From: Brotaphodocola sp003480315
GTDB lineage: Bacteria; Bacillota; Clostridia; Lachnospirales; Lachnospiraceae
Direction: 5' to 3' (one strand)
Length of the DNA stretch: 36,591 nucleotides
Assembly (NCBI RefSeq): GCF_964246085.1
Contig: NZ_CAXTPD010000036.1
Under the pieces are notes generated by a model. The model saw only the letters and a program-made list of their open reading frames with translations, was not told where the DNA came from and made no database searches. The position numbers were made by a program, and so were the translations under genes. Positions 24,244 to 32,190 of this stretch are shown piece by piece (the first letter of the stretch is position 1; each line of letters begins with the position of its first letter).

Positions 24244-24645
24244 ATGAGCCGCAGACAAAAAACCGTCATTGATTCCTCTATCCCACCGGCAGACCTTCCG
24301 CTCCGCCCGTCCGTACGCTTCCGCCTGGCCAAGAACGATACCTTCTTCGGTCCCGGCGTTGCAGAATTTCTTATTCTGGTAGACCAGAGTAATTCCATGC
24401 AGACCGCCTGTAAGGAAATGGAGATGTCCTACAGCAAGGGCTGGAAAATCATCAAAAAGGCCGAGCAATATCTCGGCTATTCCCTGATCGAATCCAAATC
24501 CGGCGGCGCATCCGGCGGTTCCTCCCATCTGACACCGGAGGCGAAGGAGCTGCTCACCCGATATCAGGGTATGGAAAAAGAGCTGAAAGCAGCAACTGCC
24601 CAGCTCTTTGAAAAATATTTCGGTGATTATTCGGTTAACCCTTAA
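24244..24645 (+). CDS. ModE-like winged-helix regulator lacking molbindin domains
   Basis: A 133-aa protein resembling the N-terminal DNA-binding domain of ModE: SVRFRLAKNDTFFGPGVAEFL, then CKEMEMSYSKGWKIIKKAEQYLG (HTH) and the wing KSGGASGGSSHLTPEAKELL. ModE of E. coli has about 260 aa with two C-terminal Mop (molbindin) domains that bind molybdate; these are absent here, so sensing must be different or supplied elsewhere. AAGGAAG precedes the ATG. It is convergent with modC and overlaps it by 11 bp. An extended -10 (TGCTATACT, to 24157) lies upstream. Confidence 0.85.
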   Translation: MSRRQKTVIDSSIPPADLPLRPSVRFRLAKNDTFFGPGVAEFLILVDQSNSMQTACKEMEMSYSKGWKIIKKAEQYLGYSLIESKSGGASGGSSHLTPEAKELLTRYQGMEKELKAATAQLFEKYFGDYSVNP

Positions 24646-25735
24646 GAAGCAGGATTGCTTCCGGGGCTACTCTCACGTATTCCGGGATCAGACCGTCCGC
24701 ACTGTGGGTGTGGATGGTCTTTCCTATTTTCCACCACAGACCGTTTTGCAGGGTAATATACCACTCAAACGGCATCTCGGATATTTTCGCATATCCAACC
24801 GGAATGTGGTTGATCCCTTCCGGATCTTTTACCGGCTCAAAATCATGGGCACGGATTCCAATGGAAGTTACATCCTCTGTCACGGTTTTCTCCGTGCTCA
24901 GTTCCAGATTATCCCAGTCTAATGCGCATACCCGGTGATCGTCTATTTTTTCAATGCGAGAAATGTTTTTGCAGCCGGTCAGCCTTGCGGCCTCAACGCT
25001 GCCCGGATCTTGAAAGAGCTCCTTCGTCTTTCCGGCCGCGATCACCTGTCCCCTGCTTAAGAGCAGCAGCGTATCGCAAAGCTGGTAGGCCTCGTCCCGG
25101 TCATGGGTGACCATGACGGAAGCTCCCTGGTATTCCGAAAGCACGCTGGCCAATTCCAGACGCAGGCGCTCTCTCAGGTGCGTGTCCATAGCGGAAAACG
25201 GCTCATCCAAAAGCAGTGCCTCCGGCTCATAAGCCAGGATCCTTGCCAGGGCCACTCTCTGCTGCTGTCCGCCGGAAAGCTGTGCGGGATAGCGTTTTTC
25301 CAGTCCGCTTAAACGAAACCGCTCTATCATCTCAGAAACCCGCTTTTTCTGCTGTGCTTCCCCATAGCGTTTTCCCGCCTTTAATCCGGTAAGGATGTTT
25401 TCCTCCACGGTCATATTCGGAAACAGCGCATAGTTCTGGAACAGATAACCGACGCGGCGTTTCTGCGGCTTCATGTTTACCTTTCGGCTGCTGTTGAAGA
25501 GTTCCCGTCCATCCAGGATGATGGAGCCGCTGTCCGGCTCCACAATGCCGGCAATGGATTTTAAGGTCATGCTCTTGCCGCAGCCGGAAGGACCGAGAAT
25601 GCCAAGACAGCCTGTCCCGGAGCCGGGGGACGCGTCACTGGCGCGCCCGCGGCATGCCGAGCAGGTAAACCGAACCTGAAGCTCGAATTCACGTAGCTTT
25701 TTCCGGATATCTGCCGATAAAAAATCCGCACTCAT
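24635..25735 (-). CDS. modC: Molybdate ABC transporter ATPase
   Basis: A 366-aa ATPase of the molybdate/tungstate importer. Walker A GPSGCGKS at 48-55, Q-loop in GYLFQNYALFPNMT, signature LSGGQQQRVALARIL, Walker B ALLLDEPFSAMD, switch VTHDRDEAY; the C-terminal part (about 230-366) is the regulatory TOBE-like region. The stretch just before Walker A has unusual cysteines (Cys25, Cys28, Cys43) and a glycine/serine-rich piece in GC-rich DNA. The ATG overlaps the modB TGA (ATGA). The 3' end overlaps modE by 11 bp on the other strand. Confidence 0.9.
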   Translation of the reverse strand: MSADFLSADIRKKLREFELQVRFTCSACRGRASDASPGSGTGCLGILGPSGCGKSMTLKSIAGIVEPDSGSIILDGRELFNSSRKVNMKPQKRRVGYLFQNYALFPNMTVEENILTGLKAGKRYGEAQQKKRVSEMIERFRLSGLEKRYPAQLSGGQQQRVALARILAYEPEALLLDEPFSAMDTHLRERLRLELASVLSEYQGASVMVTHDRDEAYQLCDTLLLLSRGQVIAAGKTKELFQDPGSVEAARLTGCKNISRIEKIDDHRVCALDWDNLELSTEKTVTEDVTSIGIRAHDFEPVKDPEGINHIPVGYAKISEMPFEWYITLQNGLWWKIGKTIHTHSADGLIPEYVRVAPEAILLLKG

Positions 25736-26406
25736 GATAATCTCCTTTTCTTCTCGCGCAGTGCTGCCCGGTTCATCAGGATGACGGAAAGGAATGCAAT
25801 GACAACGATGATGGCAACATAGCGGTATGCCGCGTCCATATTTCCTGCTGCCACCTCGGAATATACCGCCATCGGCAGGGTTCTGGTCTTTCCTGCGATG
25901 TTGCCTGCGATCATGGCCGTTGCGCCAAATTCTCCCAGGCCTCTCGCAAAGGTCAGGACACCGCCGCTGACAATACCCGGCATGGCATTGGCGATCAGCA
26001 CCTTATGGAAGATGCTCCACTCACTCATGCCAAGGGTGCGGGCCGCTGCCATGAGGTTCGGATCCACCTGCTCAAACGCTCCCCTTGCAGAGCGGTACAT
26101 GAGCGGAAAGGACATCACCACTGCGGCCAGCACCGTGGCCGTCCAGGAAAAAGCGATCTTCACGCCGAAATACTGTAAAAAGAAGATGCCGATGGGCCGT
26201 TTCACCCCAAATAGATATAAGAGAAAAAAGCCCGCCACCGTAGGCGGAAGCACCAGCGGCAGCGTCAGCACGCCGTCCAGGAGAATCTTCATCCGCTCGT
26301 TTTTCATGCTGACCACCCACCAGGCTGCCAGGATCCCGAGAAAGAAGGTAAGCACGATGGAGACACTGGCTGTCTTCATGGAAATCAGAATTGGGGACCA
26401 GTCCAT
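25732..26406 (-). CDS. modB: Molybdate ABC transporter permease
   Basis: A 224-aa inner-membrane permease with about five to six helices (TASVSIVLTFFLGILAAWWV, LPLVLPPTVAGFFLLYLFG, and more) and the coupling motif around AARTLGMSEWSIFHKVLI followed by FARGLGEFGATAMIAGNI (EAA-type loop). AAAGGAG precedes the ATG. It lies 18 nt after modA and overlaps modC, so the three transporter subunits are tightly co-expressed. Confidence 0.94.
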   Translation of the reverse strand: MDWSPILISMKTASVSIVLTFFLGILAAWWVVSMKNERMKILLDGVLTLPLVLPPTVAGFFLLYLFGVKRPIGIFFLQYFGVKIAFSWTATVLAAVVMSFPLMYRSARGAFEQVDPNLMAAARTLGMSEWSIFHKVLIANAMPGIVSGGVLTFARGLGEFGATAMIAGNIAGKTRTLPMAVYSEVAAGNMDAAYRYVAIIVVIAFLSVILMNRAALREKKRRLS

Positions 26407-26424
26407 CTTGTTGCTCCTTTCTTT

Positions 26425-27303
26425 TTACTCGGCTGCTACAAAGCCGTAAGACTCAAATACCGCGATTGCTTCCGGAGTCTGTAAGAAGTCAACGAATGCC
26501 TTTGCAGCATCCTCGTGAGCAGTCGCCTTTACCACGGCTACCGGGTAGATGACTTTCTTTTCCAGGCTTCCCTCCGGTGCCTCTGCAACAACAGTAACCT
26601 GATCAGCCTTGCTTGCTGCATCGGTTGCGTAAACGATACCTGCGTCAGCACTTGCTGCTGCAACCTGGTTTAATACCTCCGTTACGTTGGTACCAAAGCT
26701 TACCTTATCCTGAATGCTGTCCCATACGTTTAAATTGGTCAGAGCTTCTTTTGCGTACTGGCCGGCCGGAACACTCTCCGGATCACCCAGTGCGATCGAT
26801 GCTGCATCACCGATCTTCTCGAAGGAATCCATTTTGCTGTCGCTGCCGGTCGGAACGATCAGAACGATCTTGTTCTCTAACAGGTTTACAATGGTATCGG
26901 AAGCGATCATGCCTTCCTCATCCAGAGCCTTCATCTGTTTGGTCGCTGCAGACATAAATACGTCTGCCTCCAGGCCTTCCTCAATCTGGGTCTGCAGCTT
27001 TCCTGAGCTGTCGTAGGTTCCCTCAACGGTTACGCCCGGATACTGCTCCTCAAACATCGGGATCAGTTCATCCTCATATGCGTTCTTTAAGCTTGCTGCT
27101 GCCGCAACCAGAATACTCTGCTCGCCAAGGTCTGCCTTTGCCTCTGCTTTGCTCTCTGCCTCTGTCTCTGCTGCAGTGGTTTCCGCTGCGATTGTCTCAG
27201 TCTCGGTTGCTGCTGCGGTGGTCTCCTGCGGTTTGGAGGAGCATCCTGCCATGATACCTGCAACCATCATAGCTGCCATTACAACTGCGAACGGTTTCTT
27301 CAT
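26425..27303 (-). CDS. modA: Molybdate-binding lipoprotein
   Basis: A 292-aa substrate-binding lipoprotein. The signal peptide ends in a lipobox (MAGC, Cys about residue 20), giving membrane anchoring outside the cell; it is followed by a low-complexity Thr/Ala/Glu linker (about 29-60) typical of clostridial binding proteins. The mature domain has ILVAAAASLKNAY, YDSSGKLQTQIEEG, and the ModA-like GDPESVPAGQYAKEAL and DAGIVYATDAA. A GGGAG site is upstream. Molybdate is the family ligand; tungstate may also bind. Confidence 0.94.
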   Translation of the reverse strand: MKKPFAVVMAAMMVAGIMAGCSSKPQETTAAATETETIAAETTAAETEAESKAEAKADLGEQSILVAAAASLKNAYEDELIPMFEEQYPGVTVEGTYDSSGKLQTQIEEGLEADVFMSAATKQMKALDEEGMIASDTIVNLLENKIVLIVPTGSDSKMDSFEKIGDAASIALGDPESVPAGQYAKEALTNLNVWDSIQDKVSFGTNVTEVLNQVAAASADAGIVYATDAASKADQVTVVAEAPEGSLEKKVIYPVAVVKATAHEDAAKAFVDFLQTPEAIAVFESYGFVAAE

Positions 27304-27324
27304 CTTTTCTCTCCCTTTTGTTTT

Positions 27325-28275
27325 CTATTTTCTCGCGCACTCAGACGCGGTGCCACGCAAAATCTTTAACCCATGATCCAGCGCTCCCAGAATAAAGCCA
27401 AGGCTCTCCTTCACGGCCTTCGGACTTCCCGGCAGATTCACGATCAGGGTCTTTTTGCGGATCACAGACGCGCCGCGGCTTAACATGGCCCGGTCCGTGA
27501 TCTGCATGGACTTCATGCGGATGTACTCGGCAATACCAGGCGCATTCCGGTCTGCCACAGCCAGCGTTGCCTCCGGTGTCTGATCTCGCATGGAAAATCC
27601 GGTTCCTCCGCTGGTGATAACCAGATCTACCTGCCGGCTGTCGGCCAGACGGATCAGGTGATGCTTTAACACCGCCGGCTCATCCGGGATCACAAAGCGT
27701 TCCAGCACATCGTAGCCAGCTTCTTTTAACAGCTCCTCGGCTGCAGGTCCGCTTGCGTCCTCCCGTTCCCCTCTGGAGCCTTTATCGCTTAAGACAATGA
27801 CCGCCGCCGTAAACGGACGGTTCTCATCCGGTGCTTCCACACGCATCACATCTCCCGGACGGATGATGCCTTCCTTTATAACCTCGGCAAACACGCCTTC
27901 CCGCGGCATGATGCACTCCCCGACACGATGATAAATCGCGCAGTGACTGTGGCATTCCTTGCCGATCTGGGTCATGCGAAGCTCCACGGTCCCGGCATAC
28001 AGTCTGGTTCCCACCGGCAACGCCCGGAAATCGATTCCGTCTACGACCAGATTTTCACCAAAGGCGCCATCGCCCACGTTTGCTCCGCGCTTATTAAACT
28101 CCTCAACTTTATTATAGGAAAGAAGACTCACCTGCCGGTGCCACGTTCCCGCATGAGCATCACCCTCAATTCCGAAGTCCGGAATAAAATGTCCTTCCGG
28201 GATGGTATACTTTTCCGTTCCCCGGGCCGGACTGATGCAGATAGCCTTCACTACGCCTGTTTCATTAAAATCCAT
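27325..28275 (-). CDS. MOSC-domain / MogA (MoaB-like) fusion protein
   Basis: A 316-aa fusion. The N-terminal MOSC domain (about 1-150) has GIEGDAHAGTWHRQ, AFGENLVVDG and the reactive Cys region IGKECHSHC. The C-terminal part (about 155-316) is a MogA/MoaB molybdopterin adenylyltransferase: VLSDKGSRGEREDASG, DLVITSGGTGFSMRDQTPEA and VNLPGSPKAV. MogA adenylates molybdopterin before metal insertion; MOSC proteins handle Moco or sulfur. The ATG at 28275 has GGAGG 9 nt upstream; a GTG three codons earlier overlaps the ribosome-binding site. Linked on both sides within the molybdenum operon. Confidence 0.9.
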   Translation of the reverse strand: MDFNETGVVKAICISPARGTEKYTIPEGHFIPDFGIEGDAHAGTWHRQVSLLSYNKVEEFNKRGANVGDGAFGENLVVDGIDFRALPVGTRLYAGTVELRMTQIGKECHSHCAIYHRVGECIMPREGVFAEVIKEGIIRPGDVMRVEAPDENRPFTAAVIVLSDKGSRGEREDASGPAAEELLKEAGYDVLERFVIPDEPAVLKHHLIRLADSRQVDLVITSGGTGFSMRDQTPEATLAVADRNAPGIAEYIRMKSMQITDRAMLSRGASVIRKKTLIVNLPGSPKAVKESLGFILGALDHGLKILRGTASECARK

Positions 28276-28280
28276 GTTTC

Positions 28281-29261
28281 TCACCCTCCAATTGCACTCA
28301 TGCCATGCGCTTCTGTAATCTGATCCGGCTGCTCAAAGCAGTGCTCTGCCGGTTTGCCGTATATGGTGCGGGCCATGGCATCGAGAAGCTTCTGATTTTT
28401 GCTGACCGCTTCCTGCCGCACGCATTCACCACGCAGAATTTCTCTCAAGTCTGTTCCATCCTCATAGCACAAACAAGTCTTCAAAAATCCTGTTGAAGTC
28501 AGTCGTACCCGGTTGCAGGAGCTGCAGAACTTTCCGTGCATAGCACTTATGAGTCCGATGCTTCCCTGATATCCCGGAATCCTGTAATACACCGCCGGAC
28601 CGGCCCCGTGTACGCTGCCATCGGCCTGAAGCTGAGGAAATTCACTGCGTATCTCTTCCAAAAGCTCCTCGTTGCTACGTCCCTCCGAGTGCCGCCCTTC
28701 TCCAATGGGCATCAGCTCAATAAACCGGACATCCACAGGCTTATCCTTTGCCAGCGTGATCAGACGTTTCCAGTCGGTATCCGGCATGGAAACTGCGTTA
28801 ACCTTTACTTTCAAGCCTGCCGCAAGAGCCGCGTCAATGGCCAGCAGGACCTCCGGCAGAAGATCCTGACCGGTAATGGCCGCAAACGTCCCGGCATCCA
28901 GTGTATCCAGGCTGATGTTGATCTCATCCAGTCCTACCTCTACCAGTTCCGGGAGAATGGCTCTCACCAGGGTTCCGTTGGTCGTCATGGCGATTTTTTC
29001 AATACCCGGAATCTCTTTTAACATACGGATCAGCTCCGGGCAGCCTTTCCTGGCAAGCGGTTCTCCTCCGGTCAGCCGGATCTTGGTGATGCCGAGCCTG
29101 GCCCCGCACACCGCGATCTGCCGGATCTCCTCAAAGCTCAATATATCCTTATGCTCCACGCACTCAATGCCGTTTGGCATACAGTATTTGCAGCGCAGGT
29201 TGCAGCGGTCCGTCACGGACACACGCAGATACTTAATTTCTCTTCCCTGGGCATCCTTCAC
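28281..29261 (-). CDS. moaA: GTP 3',8-cyclase
   Basis: A radical SAM enzyme starting molybdopterin synthesis from GTP. The N-terminal SAM cluster is CNLRCKYC (Cys20, 24, 27), the C-terminal cluster region is FCSSCNRVRLTSTGFLKTCL, and the protein ends in Gly-Gly as usual for MoaA. Length 326 aa is normal. It begins with GTG whose last bases overlap the moaC TGA (GTGA), so it is translationally coupled. Its partner MoaC is directly upstream. Confidence 0.95.
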   Translation of the reverse strand: MKDAQGREIKYLRVSVTDRCNLRCKYCMPNGIECVEHKDILSFEEIRQIAVCGARLGITKIRLTGGEPLARKGCPELIRMLKEIPGIEKIAMTTNGTLVRAILPELVEVGLDEINISLDTLDAGTFAAITGQDLLPEVLLAIDAALAAGLKVKVNAVSMPDTDWKRLITLAKDKPVDVRFIELMPIGEGRHSEGRSNEELLEEIRSEFPQLQADGSVHGAGPAVYYRIPGYQGSIGLISAMHGKFCSSCNRVRLTSTGFLKTCLCYEDGTDLREILRGECVRQEAVSKNQKLLDAMARTIYGKPAEHCFEQPDQITEAHGMSAIGG

Positions 29262-29755
29262 ACCTGCTCACCGCCCTGCTCACGCGGATTCACAAAATGT
29301 CCGCTCTTTCCTCCGGTTTTCTCTGCCAGATGGATGTCTCCGATCTCCATCGCCTTATCTACCGCCTTACACATATCGTAGATGGTCAGAAGCGTCACTG
29401 ACACGCCGGTCAGCGCTTCCATCTCCACTCCGGTCTTTCCGGTGGTCTTGGCCGTGCAGACTGCCTCGATCTCACAGGTTTCCGGATGCAGGTTAAAATC
29501 CACGTTCAGCTTGGTCAGATTTAAGATGTGGCACAGCGGAATAAGCTCTGAAGTACGCTTTGCTCCCATGATCCCGGCAATCCGGGCCACACCGAGCACA
29601 TCTCCCTTAGCCATAGTACCTTCTTTGATCTTTCCAAAGCATTCCTCGCTCACGCGGATACGGCCCTTTGCTACCGCCTCACGCACCGTTTCGCCCTTGG
29701 CAGTCACATCGACCATGCGGGCATTGCCCTGTTCGTCAAAATGGGTAAATTCCAT
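29258..29755 (-). CDS. moaC: Cyclic pyranopterin monophosphate synthase
   Basis: Second step of molybdopterin synthesis, converting the MoaA product to cPMP. Motifs include MVDVTAKGETVREAVAKGRI, KGDVLGVARIAGIMGAKRT, LIPLCHIL and the lysine-containing TGKTGVEMEALTGVS. The start at 29755 (MEFTHFDEQGNARMVDV) has AAAGGGG upstream; an extra six-codon extension is rejected. 165 aa fits the family. The moeA-like gene ends 1 nt before it. Confidence 0.95.
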   Translation of the reverse strand: MEFTHFDEQGNARMVDVTAKGETVREAVAKGRIRVSEECFGKIKEGTMAKGDVLGVARIAGIMGAKRTSELIPLCHILNLTKLNVDFNLHPETCEIEAVCTAKTTGKTGVEMEALTGVSVTLLTIYDMCKAVDKAMEIGDIHLAEKTGGKSGHFVNPREQGGEQV

Positions 29756-29756
29756 A

Positions 29757-30815
29757 TCAGTACCCCTTTCCAAATCCGCAGTTCGGGAAGGTGCAGACCG
29801 GGCAGTTTAAGCACAGGCCGCCCATGCCGAGGGCTGCCAGCTCGTCCGGTGTCACCTCATCGTCTGCCATGACACGTGGAAGTACCAGATCAAAAACGGT
29901 GCGCTTTGCATACATCACGCAGCCCGGAAGCCCCATGATGACGGTTCTCCGGTTCCTGCCCTGCTCTATACGGTCGTAATAAGCCAGCAGGAACATGGCA
30001 CCCGGAAGCACCGGGGCACCATAGGAAACGATGCGTGCTCCTGTATTTTTGATAGCCAGCGGAGTCTTGTCATCCGGATCTACACTCATGCCTCCAGTAC
30101 AGATGACAACATCCGCTCCCTTTCCGATCATGTCCAGAATGCTGGCCGTTACCTTTTTGTCATCATCATCCCAGGTGACATGGTCAATGACCTCTGTGTC
30201 AAACTCAGACAGCTTGTCCACAATGACCGGGGTGAAGGTATCTTTGATACGTCCGTGGAACACTTCATTTCCGGTTGTCACAATACCGACCTGCTTATGC
30301 TGAAACGGCTTTAATTCCAGAATTGGCTTTCCACCGGTCAGCTCCATGGTCCGCTCCCTCACCGCTTTCATCTTCTCTTCCTCAATGACCAGAGGGATAA
30401 TGCGGGTGCCTGCCAGCTTGTCTCCCTTTTTTACGGCAAAATTGCCGTGGCGGGTGGCGATCATCATCTGGCCGAAGGAATTGACTGCTTTCAATGCCTT
30501 CGCGTCAATCTTTAACAGGCCATCGCAGGCCGCGGTCAGCTCGATCTTACCTTCCTTCGGCAAAGAACGGTCCATGTGCTCACCCCTGCAGATCTCGCAG
30601 AGCACTTCGGCTGCATCATCCTCGTGGAGCATGCCCTCTTCCTTCTCCCAGACATAGAGGGTATCCTTTCCAACGCTTAAAAGCACCGGAATATCTTCCT
30701 TTGTAACAATGTGACCCTTGCGGAACACCGCGTCTTTGGTGACTCCGCGAATGATCTGTGTAATGTCGTGACAGAGGACTGCGCCCTCCGCATCGACGGT
30801 TTTGATCAGTTTCAT
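29757..30815 (-). CDS. MoeA-like molybdopterin-binding protein with C-terminal Cys cluster
   Basis: A 352-aa protein with an N-terminal SAF-like region (MKLIKTVDAEGAVLCHDITQ) and a MoCF_biosynth domain (about 170-310): VGIVTTGNEVFHGRIKD, VVICTGGMSVDPDDKTP and LPGAMFLL, VIMGLPGCVMY. The C-terminus has four cysteines, CLNCPVCTFPNCGFG, which could bind a cluster or zinc; most MoeA lack it. Shorter than canonical MoeA (about 410 aa), so it may be an atypical molybdotransferase or an FdhD/redox-linked relative. First gene of the molybdenum operon. Role is inferred from domain and context. Confidence 0.8.
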   Translation of the reverse strand: MKLIKTVDAEGAVLCHDITQIIRGVTKDAVFRKGHIVTKEDIPVLLSVGKDTLYVWEKEEGMLHEDDAAEVLCEICRGEHMDRSLPKEGKIELTAACDGLLKIDAKALKAVNSFGQMMIATRHGNFAVKKGDKLAGTRIIPLVIEEEKMKAVRERTMELTGGKPILELKPFQHKQVGIVTTGNEVFHGRIKDTFTPVIVDKLSEFDTEVIDHVTWDDDDKKVTASILDMIGKGADVVICTGGMSVDPDDKTPLAIKNTGARIVSYGAPVLPGAMFLLAYYDRIEQGRNRRTVIMGLPGCVMYAKRTVFDLVLPRVMADDEVTPDELAALGMGGLCLNCPVCTFPNCGFGKGY

Positions 30816-30886
30816 GTGTGCTGCCTCCCAATCTTCCTGTGAATCTTTGTTATAATTCCGTTTTTTGTTCCATTCATTTGTTTTTT

Positions 30887-30910
30887 CGTTATTTTTTTGT
30901 AAAAATAACG
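30887..30910. promoter_or_regulatory. Candidate ModE operator (24-bp palindrome)
   Basis: Perfect 10-bp inverted repeat CGTTATTTTT and AAAAATAACG with a 4-nt centre. Overall form CGTTAT-N12-ATAACG has the same length and ends as the well-known E. coli modA ModE operator. It lies about 70 nt upstream of the moeA-like start, just before a weak promoter (ATGAAT at 30872-30877, TATAAC at 30849-30854 on the minus strand). A ModE-like regulator is encoded in this same island. Binding is inferred. Confidence 0.6.
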
Positions 30911-30920
30911 GTGGACTTTT

Positions 30921-30948
30921 AAAACCGGCCTGCCTTCCGGCAAACCGG
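30921..30948 (-). terminator. Terminator after the XdhC-like gene
   Basis: On the minus strand CCGGTTTGCC pairs with GGCAGGCCGG (two G-U pairs) around GGAA, followed by TTTT. On the plus strand the two G-U pairs become mismatches, so it is minus-specific. It separates the XdhC-like gene from the molybdenum operon. Confidence 0.65.
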
Positions 30949-31066
30949 CTTTTCAGATTATTCTATTGTAATCTGTTTTTCCGGGAAATGCAATCCCCTA
31001 ATCTGTTTTATTTACAGTTTCCCTAACTTTTTTTCATGCGTTTCGTTACTTATCAGAATTTCACAC

Positions 31067-32122
31067 TCAGCCCCGTTCAATCAGCACCTGCATCACGCCG
31101 CCGCAGACCATGCCCTCTTCCTCTGCCACTCTTCCGGTCATATCCACATGACGGATCTGATATCCGCCATCCCGGATCACTTCCCGGGCACGCTGCATGA
31201 GGTTTGCCTCTGCGCAGCCCCCTCCGATGGTTCCCTGGATCAGCCCTGTTTCGTAAACGATCATCTTGGCTCCGGCCTTTCTCGGGGTGGAGCCTTTCGT
31301 GCTCAGAATGGTAATAACCGCCTTTTTCTGATCCGCAAATTTTTCTTCCGGCTCTGCCAGATCGTGAATGACTTCCATGTCGATGTCAGACTGGGAAACT
31401 CTTCTGGCCTCATCCTCCTGTTTGCGTTTTACCTGAATGGCTTCTGCAAGGATTGCAACCGCAATCTCCTCCGGGGTTATTGCTCCGATATCCAGTCCCA
31501 CCGGTGTATGGATCCAGTCAAGCCACTTACGGCTGATGCCTTCCTCCTCCAGTGTATCCTTCAGTTCTCGGACGCGCTTTCTGGAACCGATCATGCCGAG
31601 ATATGCCGTCTCCCCCTGCTTTGCCAGGGCCCGCAGGCAGACACCGTCATGTCGATGGCCCCTCGTTAAGAGCACCACAAAATCAGAGGAATTGACATGC
31701 AGCTTTTCGATTGCAGAATCAAAATCCATGCAAAGGACCTGCTTTGCCGTCGGGAAGCGAAGCTCATTAGCAAAGGAAGGCCGGTCATCGGTCACCGTTA
31801 CCGCAAAGCCGGTGCGGGCCGCAAACTCTGCCAGTGCCAGTGAAACATGACCACCGCCAAAGATCAGCATGCGGTTTTCCTTACAGAACGGCTCCGCGAT
31901 CCACTTTTCTGTTTTCTGCTCATCGTCAAACCCCGTAATGCATACCTTCTTCTCAAAAGCAGCCTGCTGTGCCAGAGCTTCCACTGACTCGGTTTCCGTT
32001 CCCGGCTCATAAATATGCTTTTCTAAGGTTCCGTCTTTCTTTAGCTTTGTCAGCAGCAGCTTCTGATTTTCTGACTGAAGACCGTTAAGAAGTGCCCCAT
32101 ATACATTCTCAATCCCCATCAT
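31067..32122 (-). CDS. XdhC/CoxI-family protein, domain order reversed
   Basis: A 351-aa accessory protein for molybdenum hydroxylases. Unusually, the Rossmann-type domain (LIFGGGHVSLALAEFAARTGF, about 85-105) comes first and the CoxI-type part (ILSTKGSTPRKAGAKMIV, IQGTIGGGCAEA, MVCGGVMQVL) is at about 260-351; in typical XdhC the CoxI part is N-terminal. XdhC binds Moco and inserts it, with sulfuration, into xanthine dehydrogenase. No hydroxylase is in the window, so its client lies elsewhere. AAGGAGAG precedes the ATG; a promoter and palindrome are upstream. It is separated from the mo operon by a terminator. Confidence 0.85.
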   Translation of the reverse strand: MMGIENVYGALLNGLQSENQKLLLTKLKKDGTLEKHIYEPGTETESVEALAQQAAFEKKVCITGFDDEQKTEKWIAEPFCKENRMLIFGGGHVSLALAEFAARTGFAVTVTDDRPSFANELRFPTAKQVLCMDFDSAIEKLHVNSSDFVVLLTRGHRHDGVCLRALAKQGETAYLGMIGSRKRVRELKDTLEEEGISRKWLDWIHTPVGLDIGAITPEEIAVAILAEAIQVKRKQEDEARRVSQSDIDMEVIHDLAEPEEKFADQKKAVITILSTKGSTPRKAGAKMIVYETGLIQGTIGGGCAEANLMQRAREVIRDGGYQIRHVDMTGRVAEEEGMVCGGVMQVLIERG

Positions 32123-32149
32123 TCACGCTCTCCTTTTTCAAAAATTTCC

Positions 32150-32170
32150 TGTTAATAAATTATATTAACA
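32150..32170. repeat. Inverted repeat over the XdhC-gene promoter
   Basis: Perfect 8-bp arms TGTTAATA (32150-32157) and TATTAACA (32163-32170) with a 5-nt centre. It covers the -10 and start region of the minus-strand promoter, so it is a candidate operator for an unidentified repressor. The spacing does not fit Rex, FNR or the ModE box. Confidence 0.5.
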
Positions 32171-32190
32171 ATATTTCACTCTTTTGTAAA
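32162..32190 (-). promoter_or_regulatory. Promoter of the XdhC-like gene
   Basis: On the minus strand -35 TTTACA (32185-32190), 17-nt spacer and -10 TAATAT (32162-32167). Confidence 0.6.

Noticed and set aside
30954..30975. CAGATTA/TAATCTG hairpin with a T-run on the plus strand
   Set aside because: Terminator-like on plus, but no plus-strand gene leads into it; short AT-rich stem, probably chance.
32150..32170. Rex or FNR box at the XdhC-like promoter
   Set aside because: Rex sites have TTGTTAA-N4-TTAACAA spacing and FNR sites TTGAT-N4-ATCAA; the spacing here differs.
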